Below are positions 8,230-13,378 of a stretch of 13,378 nt of DNA, one piece after another. The position numbers were made by a program, and so were the translations under genes. Positions within the stretch are counted from its first letter, which is position 1. Each line of letters opens with the position of its first letter. Source of the DNA: a bacterium (GTDB taxonomy: Bacteria > Spirochaetota > UBA4802 > UBA5550); contig JAAENB010000111.1 in NCBI GenBank assembly GCA_024224995.1, positions 1-13,378 on the forward strand, in the 5' to 3' direction. The notes beneath the pieces were generated by a model that saw only the letters and a list, made by a program, of their open reading frames with translations, was not told the DNA's origin and did not search any database.

Positions 8230-8964
8230 ATGACCCCCGAAGAAATATTAGAACTATCGGATAACGATAAAAGAGTTTTGTGGATGACCGCAATCGAAAA
8301 GGTGGGGGTTGTGTTTTTAGACCAGGAATGTTATGGGGCCTGTATCCACAGAGGGTTCAGTTATTATTTCGGCGCTACGGACCTCATGGACTATAGCGAC
8401 CTTATTTTAGTTGTTAATAACGCTATTGCCCCATTTAATGATGATGATCCTCTGTGTCGTCCTAAAAATGAGAACTGGGAAACTTTTTTTAACAGCGAAG
8501 ACGAAGGCGCGGAAAAGGAAAAAGCGTATTTGAACGCCCATAACCGGGATCTTGACGCTCTTGTGGATACGCCGCTGGCAGCGGAGCTTATTCTACAGGA
8601 ACGGGCTGCCGGAAGATATGAGAACAAGGTTGCCCTGGCTTTTTATGAAGGGCTTATTGGAGCGGCGTATACTGCTGAGAAAAGGCTCAACAATGGAAAA
8701 GAGGTGCATGAGGCATACCAGGCAGCGCTGCGGCATTTTTTCAAAGCCTTTGTCAAGTACGAGGTAACTCCCTTTCCCCCGGGATCGGTGCGGGTCTTTG
8801 CCGACGCAACAAAGATTAGCCTTTCCGAAGCGCTCATTCATAAAATAGCCCCGGAGGAAATCTGCGGAATCCGCGCAATCCAGACATTGTCCAAATGCCT
8901 GCCCATTATTACGGACAGGGATGTGGAGGCAAAACTCTGGGATCTGCTGAAGGATATTTTGTAA
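8230..8964 (+). CDS. Conserved-looking soluble protein of unknown function
   Basis: I do not recognise this 244-residue protein. It has no signal peptide or membrane segment, is acidic and is predicted mostly helical. Visible features are an acidic opening (MTPEEILELSDNDK), a Cys/aromatic patch (ECYGACIHRGFSYYFGATDL, about 33-52), an acidic central stretch (about 69-103), a helical middle (about 115-180) and a helical end (EAKLWDLLKDIL). The start is well supported: AAAGGAG lies 6 nt before the ATG, behind a near-consensus promoter. It follows the kinase/phosphatase gene on the same strand, so a functional link (for example as substrate or partner) is possible but unsupported by any motif. 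Codon use and composition resemble the kinase gene. Confidence 0.8.
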   Translation: MTPEEILELSDNDKRVLWMTAIEKVGVVFLDQECYGACIHRGFSYYFGATDLMDYSDLILVVNNAIAPFNDDDPLCRPKNENWETFFNSEDEGAEKEKAYLNAHNRDLDALVDTPLAAELILQERAAGRYENKVALAFYEGLIGAAYTAEKRLNNGKEVHEAYQAALRHFFKAFVKYEVTPFPPGSVRVFADATKISLSEALIHKIAPEEICGIRAIQTLSKCLPIITDRDVEAKLWDLLKDIL

Positions 8965-9046
8965 ATATCAGAGCCCCAGGCAGCCCGGGAAACAGCAAAT
9001 ACCTGACATAATTGTCTTTATTACTATAAGGAGGCCATCAAAATCA

Positions 9047-9541
9047 ATGGGATCATTTCTAAAGCCGGATACCGTATGGGAGTCATCAGAACTGATGAGA
9101 ACTTTTGGCGAGCGTTCTCAGCAGGTGGGAAATATCGTGAGTGTTATAGATGAGATAGCCATGCAGACAAATATGCTGGCCTTAACTGCGGCAGTAGAAG
9201 CCGCAAGAGCGGGAGAGCAGGGCACGGGGGAGGCGGTAGTTGCGAATGAAGTAAGAAATCTTGCGGAAAAAACCACAGAGGCAGCCCGGAAAATAAGTGA
9301 AATGATACAGGCCCTGTCCACTATCGTAGAAAGCGCTGATGATTTACAGTCAATGGTACAGCAAATAACATCGTCTATAATAGAGATATCGGCGGTATCC
9401 GAACATATAAGCGGAGATATCGAAATAATCGCGTCAATATCAAAGGAGACATTTTCTGATCTGGCACAACTGGCAATGAATCTCCAGGATGTAGTTGGTC
9501 AGTTTACAGCAAGCCTGGATCATGATGGATTGGAACATTAA
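9047..9541 (+). CDS. Truncated methyl-accepting chemotaxis protein signalling domain
   Basis: This 164-residue protein consists almost only of an MCP cytoplasmic hairpin. Residues 34-75 (IDEIAMQTNMLALTAAVEAA, then RAGEQGTGEAVVANEVRNLAE) match the highly conserved hairpin tip that binds CheA and CheW. Only about 35 residues of the ascending helix precede it, with about 90 residues of descending helix after it. There is no sensor domain, membrane segment or HAMP. Two near-invariant positions differ: Thr47 where Asn is usual (LALNAA), and Glu62 where Phe is usual (GFAVVA). AAGGAGG (9028-9034) lies 12 nt before the ATG, somewhat far. It may be a decaying fragment of a receptor or a small soluble signalling protein. 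The intact frame and ribosome site argue against a simple pseudogene. It carries no recognisable C-terminal pentapeptide for CheR/CheB. Confidence 0.82.
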   Translation: MGSFLKPDTVWESSELMRTFGERSQQVGNIVSVIDEIAMQTNMLALTAAVEAARAGEQGTGEAVVANEVRNLAEKTTEAARKISEMIQALSTIVESADDLQSMVQQITSSIIEISAVSEHISGDIEIIASISKETFSDLAQLAMNLQDVVGQFTASLDHDGLEH

Positions 9542-9619
9542 TCTATGAGATAATTTTTGAATTCTAATATCAAAAAAACTTGACGATAACTATATTAACT
9601 GAAAACCTGCAAAACTGAT

Positions 9620-11155
9620 ATGAAGTTCTTTAAGAAAAAACAAATCTTTTTTATAGTCATTTCAATTTTTCTGTTTCCCTTCCAGTCTTTATACTCTTCA
9701 GATGATTCAATACAGACAGCTTCGAATTGGCATATTTCAAAATCAACGTCTTTGTCACTAAAGAATGTTCTCACCAAAGGAGAGTGGAAGCCGATTTCTA
9801 ATGCCGCGCAAATGCAGTTACGGGATGCGAAGAAAGATTCTGCGTATATATGGCTCAGAGGAGACATTTTTATCTCAGGAGATCCTTCTTTTTATTATGG
9901 TATTTCACCCGGCAGAATAGAGCATCTCTATACACTGTACCTTAACAATAGAAAAATTGATTCCCTCTCCGTAAATGATATCGACAACATGTTTTCAAAC
10001 CGCCACTACCTGCTTCGAAAAAGTGATCTTAAACTGGGGAAAAATCATATATATATCAGGCTGGGAATTTTTCGTAATTATATCGGCGGTATCCCTGACG
10101 GGGTTTCTATAATGAAAAAGGAGGAGTTTAAAAAAAGCAGGTTATTCTATAATTTCCGGTATATAATAATCCCCTATTGTATAAACTTCTTTTTTTTATT
10201 GGTCACGATAGTATTTTTTTTCATTCTTCTTTTTAGTAAAGAAAAGATTTTATTTGTACTGGCAATATTGCTCAATGTCTTTGCTTTTGCCTATATTTTT
10301 CTTCTTTTTACCCCCTATAGTATTATATCTCATGATCTATCTTATACCATAGTACTTGCAAGTTACCCCATTTCGATTTTGCTTTTTTTCTTTATATACC
10401 AGGCGCTCTATCGTGTTTATCTATTAAAACAAAATATGATTATTGCCCCGATTTTTATTTTAATTTCTTTGACTCTAATGATGCTGCAAAGTAAAATATT
10501 GTTACTCATTCTTATTTTAAGTTTTTCCGGTTTTCAGATTTGCACTATTTTTTATCTTAATTCAATAAAGAAGGATAATTTTAAACTGAATAGTCTGCTG
10601 ATTCATGTGGGACTGAATACACTTTTATACCTTTCAGCCGGGCTTATTGGACCAATGGGCAGCCGGTATACAAACCTGGTTTTTACCTATGCCTTTCCAA
10701 TAGGATTTGTTATTATTCCATACCTTATACTCAGGGATTATAAAGCCCGCTGGCTGGAAATGGAATTTCTTTATGATGAACTAAAACGGCCGAAACGGTA
10801 TAACGCGGAAGTACCCATTACTGATTCATCTGAAAAGAAATTGGAACTCATCATCGATTTTATTAAAAAAAATTATGCTTCCGATATTTCCCGTGAAGGA
10901 CTTGCTGAGGCAGTTGACGTAAGTCCTAATTATATGAGTAGTCTTTTTAATCAATATATGAATATGCGTATTGATGAATATATCAATAAACTAAGAGTTG
11001 AAGATGCAGCCAAACATCTGGAACAGGGCAATACCCGGATAATCGATGTCGCTTTTTCAGTGGGTTTTGAAAGTTTGCCTACCTTTAATAGAGCTTTTAA
11101 GAAAATCTATGGAATCTCACCATCTGAATACCGGGATAATAATTCCAATAAATAG
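9620..11155 (+). CDS. Seven-transmembrane (7TMR-DISM-like) sensor with cytoplasmic AraC DNA-binding domain
   Basis: The product is a 511-residue membrane-bound transcription factor. Residues 1-26 are a signal peptide (lysines, then a hydrophobic stretch to about SLYS). Residues about 27-178 form an extracytoplasmic beta-rich domain with the WLRGDIFISG and LYLNNRKID pattern of 7TMR-DISM extracellular domains. Seven hydrophobic helices follow: about 181-205, 209-231, 240-262, 273-290, 292-313, 325-342 and 351-371. After a short charged linker, residues 405-507 are an AraC/XylS double helix-turn-helix (ISREGLAEAVDVSPNYMSSLF; then IIDVAFSVGFESLPTFNRAFKKIYGISPSEYR). A ligand bound outside could thus change DNA binding directly at the membrane. 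The ligand is unknown. No Shine-Dalgarno precedes this ATG; a TTGACG at 9580-9585 lacks a good -10. The gene is AT-rich compared with those to its left. The sigma-factor gene follows after 75 bp. Confidence 0.88.
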   Translation: MKFFKKKQIFFIVISIFLFPFQSLYSSDDSIQTASNWHISKSTSLSLKNVLTKGEWKPISNAAQMQLRDAKKDSAYIWLRGDIFISGDPSFYYGISPGRIEHLYTLYLNNRKIDSLSVNDIDNMFSNRHYLLRKSDLKLGKNHIYIRLGIFRNYIGGIPDGVSIMKKEEFKKSRLFYNFRYIIIPYCINFFFLLVTIVFFFILLFSKEKILFVLAILLNVFAFAYIFLLFTPYSIISHDLSYTIVLASYPISILLFFFIYQALYRVYLLKQNMIIAPIFILISLTLMMLQSKILLLILILSFSGFQICTIFYLNSIKKDNFKLNSLLIHVGLNTLLYLSAGLIGPMGSRYTNLVFTYAFPIGFVIIPYLILRDYKARWLEMEFLYDELKRPKRYNAEVPITDSSEKKLELIIDFIKKNYASDISREGLAEAVDVSPNYMSSLFNQYMNMRIDEYINKLRVEDAAKHLEQGNTRIIDVAFSVGFESLPTFNRAFKKIYGISPSEYRDNNSNK

Positions 11156-11190
11156 AATTATTATAGTTCAATTATTCCAGATCAGAGTTA

Positions 11191-11222
11191 TTGAGTAGAG
11201 CTTTTCCTGTCCAATGTATAAA
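11191..11222 (+). promoter_or_regulatory. Candidate promoter of the sigma-factor gene
   Basis: TATAAA (11217-11222) lies 8 nt before the ATG at 11231, so transcription would start about 2 nt before the start codon. The only -35-like hexamer, TTGAGT (11191-11196), is 20 bp away, longer than optimal. No Shine-Dalgarno is present in this stretch. The alternative is read-through from the AraC-type gene. Confidence 0.35.
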
Positions 11223-11230
11223 GCTTAATA

Positions 11231-11767
11231 ATGGATCATATTGATAAAAAAGCTTCAACCGGGCAAAAAGCGAAGTTCGTGGAAGTATATACCCGGTACT
11301 ACACGTATATTTTGAGTGTTGTATATCAGAAGGTGGGGAGTGTTGATATAGCGGAAGATCTGACCCATGATGTTTTTCTTAAATATTTATCTCAAATAGA
11401 TACTGTTGAAAATATAAAACCGTGGCTGTATGCGGTATCCAAAAGAGCTATTGCCGAATATTACAGAAAAAATAAAAGTTCCGATGATATTGTTTTTTCG
11501 GAAGATAGCGTTACTACTGCTGTTCAATCGCCGGATAAATCGTATGATACGCAGATTATTCTCGATACAGCCCTTGAAAACCTTGAAGATGAGGAAGACC
11601 GGCGGATCTTTGATTTAGTGGCTGTTCAACAGTATACTTTTGAAGACGCGGGTAAATGCATTGGCCTTTCACGGTATAATTTACGATACCGGTATAGAAT
11701 TATTATGAAAAACATTCTTGGATATTTGAATAGTAAGGGGATCAATCAAATGGCAGATCTTTTATAA
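11231..11767 (+). CDS. ECF-type RNA polymerase sigma-70 family factor
   Basis: This 178-residue protein has the two-domain layout of extracytoplasmic-function sigma factors. Region 2 spans about 16-82: FVEVYTRYYTYILSVVY, then DIAEDLTHDVFLKYL with the typical acidic/aromatic motif, then IKPWLYAVSKRAIAEYYRKNK. A variable acidic linker (about 83-110) leads to region 4 (about 113-166: LENLEDEEDRRIFDLVAVQQYT, then a helix-turn-helix ending RYRYRIIMKNIL). Region 4 is less typical than region 2 (FEDAGKCIGLSRYNLRYR where EIA..LGIS..TVKSR is usual), so promoter recognition may be unusual. No anti-sigma gene is adjacent on either side. It follows the membrane AraC gene by 75 bp on the same strand, and its last 6 bp overlap the end of the convergent SUKH gene. 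Confidence 0.87.
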   Translation: MDHIDKKASTGQKAKFVEVYTRYYTYILSVVYQKVGSVDIAEDLTHDVFLKYLSQIDTVENIKPWLYAVSKRAIAEYYRKNKSSDDIVFSEDSVTTAVQSPDKSYDTQIILDTALENLEDEEDRRIFDLVAVQQYTFEDAGKCIGLSRYNLRYRYRIIMKNILGYLNSKGINQMADLL

Positions 11768-12595
11768 ACTCTTCCCGAACCAGGAAAGAATATCGCGTAT
11801 AATTTTGGAATGAAGTAAATCGAATTCGAGCATTTCTTCCAGGCCCAGAACTGCTTCCCGGATTCTTTCAGTATCCGAAGTCCCGAAGCGGTTCCGGATA
11901 TTGCGAAAATCCTGCGCGGCTTTCCTGGCGTCACCAAGCATAATGTGGCACTGGCCGGAATAGTTGGTAATATGAAAAAAGGAGTTTTCATCGGGAAGGG
12001 AATCCCTGACCTTTTCAATTTCCAATAATGCTTTAACGGGATCTTCAAGTTTGTTGATATACAGGTCAATAAGATTCAGCACTGTTTTATTATAGGCGGC
12101 AGGAGACTTTTTCTCCGGCAGCTTTTCTTCTTCTTTTAAGAGACTCATAAGAAAGGCATCCAGGGAAGGGGAACAGGGCTCAAAGGTTCCGGTTTCACGC
12201 TCCCACATTCCCACAGGGCATTCTTTTTGGCGGATATTTACCCCCAGGAACTGTGACTCACTGTGGAGCGCGGAAAGGGGAATAAACCCGGGGATCTCTT
12301 CCCGGTCAATATCCCGCTCGTACATAATTTCAAAAAGGGCCGGGTTGTTAAAAGAGACCCGGAAAGCGGTATCATTGGAATAATTGGGCAGGTTAACGAC
12401 ACGCAGACCGTCATATTCCAGGAACTCACCGGTAGAAATAAACTCTTTGTACCGTTTGGGCAGTTTCACGGCAAAATGATCTTCAATCTTTTGAATATTC
12501 AGAAACTCCGCTTCCGGGTAAGAGCCCGAAGGCTTTTTGTGAGTTGCCTTATTTGCCGTTAATGCTTTTGTTTTTTTTTGGGTTCCATTACTCAT
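11762..12595 (-). CDS. SMI1/KNR4 (SUKH) family protein with C-terminal helical extension
   Basis: The protein is 277 residues long. After a Lys/Thr-rich unstructured start (1-27), residues about 34-155 form a SUKH domain: IQKIEDHFAVKLPKRYKEFI with the classic LPxxYKxF, then PGFIPLSALHSESQFLGVNI, then GMWERETGTFEPCSPSLDAF. Bacterial SUKH proteins often are immunity proteins against polymorphic or contact-dependent toxins, though many stand alone. Residues about 166-258 are helical and TPR-like (YNKTVLNLIDLYINKLEDP, then GQCHIMLGDARKAAQDF), beyond the usual single domain. No toxin gene is next to it. The start follows a promoter that predicts a nearly leaderless mRNA, with no good Shine-Dalgarno (AGGTG lies 13 nt away). 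The 3' end overlaps the sigma-factor gene tail-to-tail by 6 bp. Confidence 0.85.
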   Translation of the reverse strand: MSNGTQKKTKALTANKATHKKPSGSYPEAEFLNIQKIEDHFAVKLPKRYKEFISTGEFLEYDGLRVVNLPNYSNDTAFRVSFNNPALFEIMYERDIDREEIPGFIPLSALHSESQFLGVNIRQKECPVGMWERETGTFEPCSPSLDAFLMSLLKEEEKLPEKKSPAAYNKTVLNLIDLYINKLEDPVKALLEIEKVRDSLPDENSFFHITNYSGQCHIMLGDARKAAQDFRNIRNRFGTSDTERIREAVLGLEEMLEFDLLHSKIIRDILSWFGKSL

Positions 12596-12602
12596 TTGTC
12601 AT

Positions 12603-12632
12603 AGTATCACCTGTTTTCCCAGGGAAAGTCAA
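12603..12632 (-). promoter_or_regulatory. Promoter of the SUKH gene, predicted nearly leaderless
   Basis: On the minus strand TTGACT (plus 12627-12632) is followed after 18 bp by GATACT (plus 12603-12608). The predicted +1 is at about 12596, one base before the ATG at 12595. There is no room for a Shine-Dalgarno in such a transcript. Confidence 0.5.
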
Positions 12633-12687
12633 TTAAAAATAAATATAAAGCCGGAAAAAGAGCTCAGGGAAGTGTGGGGCGTCACGC

Positions 12688-13149
12688 TTAATCCATAATT
12701 TCTTCAATCCGGTGTGCATGATTGATTTCCTGGTTGTTAACTTCCTGCATTATTTTCACAACTCCGGAATTGGGACTCCCGGTTAAAATATCCTGGTAGT
12801 GTTTTTCATACCCGATATTTTTAATTTTAATAGCGAACACATACGCCTTTTTTTTAGAAGGAGTCCCGGAACGATAAAGCTCTATTTTTTCATTGATGAT
12901 ATCAATAACCTGTTGTAATTCTTCTATATTGGAGCACAGCAGTTCATCAGGAAGATTGCTTTCTTGAATCTGGTCCCTGGCCGATTTAAGCAGGGCAGCA
13001 TGATTTTTTTCTTCAATCATGAGCTGGTACCAGAAGTCTTTATCTTCATCGAAGAGTTTGTAATAGAGGGAATAGAGGTCTGCCATCTTTAATTCAACAG
13101 CAATGGCTGTTACCAGTAATAGAGCTTTTGTTGCTTTTTTCATAGTCAT
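12688..13149 (-). CDS. Ferritin-like / rubrerythrin-type diiron protein
   Basis: This is a 153-residue four-helix protein. Candidate iron ligands are spaced as in ferritin-like diiron proteins: Glu19 (VELKMADLYSLYY), Glu47 and His50 (EEKNHA), Glu115 (GYEKHY), and Glu141 and His144 (QEINHAHRIEEIM). Family members act in peroxide reduction or iron handling; the exact reaction here is not clear, and no rubredoxin domain is attached. The first 18 residues (MTMKKATKALLLVTAIAV) are hydrophobic and run straight into helix 1, so they probably form part of that helix and not a cleaved signal. I chose the ATG at 13149: the longer frame from TTG at 13194 would place coding sequence over the likely promoter and adds residues unlike the family. 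There is no Shine-Dalgarno. The SUKH gene lies 92 bp downstream and has its own promoter. Confidence 0.75.
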   Translation of the reverse strand: MTMKKATKALLLVTAIAVELKMADLYSLYYKLFDEDKDFWYQLMIEEKNHAALLKSARDQIQESNLPDELLCSNIEELQQVIDIINEKIELYRSGTPSKKKAYVFAIKIKNIGYEKHYQDILTGSPNSGVVKIMQEVNNQEINHAHRIEEIMD

Positions 13150-13164
13150 TTTTTTATAGTATGA

Positions 13165-13194
13165 TATATATAATATACGAGGGGCTAATTCCAA
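13165..13194 (-). promoter_or_regulatory. Candidate promoter of the ferritin-like gene
   Basis: On the minus strand TTGGAA (plus 13189-13194) and TATATA (plus 13165-13170) are separated by 18 bp, giving a leader of about 9 nt before the ATG at 13149. The region is very AT-rich, so other placements are possible, including a TACTAT (plus 13156-13161) that would start the transcript on the ATG itself but lacks a -35. Confidence 0.35.
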
Positions 13195-13269
13195 TTTTTT
13201 TGTACGGATTATAAAAAATTAATTCTTGCAGGGTCGCACTCTCAAGAAACTCTTTTTCAATAGAGCCTT

Positions 13270-13354
13270 TTTCGGGGGATCTTACCCGGGGTGGTTTCAG
13301 AGACGTTGCAGTGCAACGCCTCTACGGGCCTGTTTCCGAAGATATTGCCCGGGG
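13270..13354. repeat. Palindrome between two imperfect direct repeats in a gene-free stretch
   Basis: The palindrome at 13299-13323 has arms AGAG-A-CGTTGCA and TGCAACG-C-CTCT around a central G, that is, 11 of 12 positions paired. Two 22-nt imperfect direct repeats (13270-13291 and 13333-13354, 17 of 22 identical, both ending CCCGGGG) flank it. The GTTGCA/TGCAAC palindrome type resembles short dispersed repeats known in several bacterial genomes. The remaining sequence of 13195-13378 shows no coding frame; a GGAGGGG at 13365-13371 could be the ribosome site of a gene beginning beyond the right edge. Confidence 0.55.
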
Positions 13355-13378
13355 GTCAACACCACGGAGGGGTTAAAC

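Noticed and set aside
9003..9030. Promoter-like CTGACA and TATAAG, 16 bp apart, before the MCP fragment.
   Set aside because: The -10 would overlap the AAGGAGG ribosome site, so the message would lack it; the two cannot both be used.
13150..13194. Longer N-terminus of the ferritin-like protein from a TTG at 13194.
   Set aside because: The added residues do not look like the family, there is no ribosome site, and the frame overlaps the likely promoter boxes.

Overview
The window looks like a chromosomal segment of a spirochaete, probably a Treponema-like organism. The clues are the gene set: an Rpn/PD-(D/E)XK transposase-like nuclease, an HstK-like giant kinase, a seven-helix membrane protein fused to an AraC domain, and a chemoreceptor fragment. 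Mid-range base composition with an AT-rich stretch fits. The assignment is inference from gene content; no rRNA or tRNA lies in the window to confirm it. Gene density is high, and no CRISPR array, prophage or complete insertion sequence was found.

Left part (1-1860): the 3' part of an Rpn-family nuclease gene runs off the left edge. It is convergent with a two-gene minus-strand operon that encodes an exported beta-rich protein and a bacterial PH-domain protein. A promoter precedes the operon and a hairpin plus T-run terminator ends it.

Centre (1943-8964): a CPBP-family intramembrane protease gene (minus) is divergent from a 5.2-kb gene (plus). The large gene encodes a 1744-residue protein with a Ser/Thr kinase, a P-loop STAND/AAA-type ATPase, a long helical-repeat region, a GAF domain and a SpoIIE/PP2C-type phosphatase. 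Its N-terminal four-fifths resembles cyanobacterial HstK-type kinases, but the usual histidine-kinase end is replaced by a phosphatase. A 244-residue protein of unknown function follows, with its own near-consensus promoter.

Right part (9047-11767): this part is mainly regulatory. It holds a truncated chemoreceptor signalling domain, a seven-transmembrane sensor with a cytoplasmic AraC DNA-binding domain, and an ECF-type sigma factor. The last two sit in an AT-rich block. A convergent SMI1/KNR4 (SUKH) protein gene overlaps the sigma gene by 6 bp, and a ferritin-like diiron protein gene lies upstream of it on the minus strand. The right edge (13195-13378) has no gene but carries an almost perfect palindrome between two imperfect direct repeats.

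A theme across the window is signal transduction: reversible Ser/Thr phosphorylation, chemoreceptor-like signalling, a membrane-bound transcription factor and an alternative sigma factor. A second theme concerns transcript starts. Several genes (CPBP protease, SUKH protein, sigma factor, probably the kinase) have no Shine-Dalgarno sequence and have -10-like elements placed so that the transcript would begin at or within a few bases of the start codon. Other genes have strong Shine-Dalgarno sites. No direct functional link between these genes is proven by the sequence.
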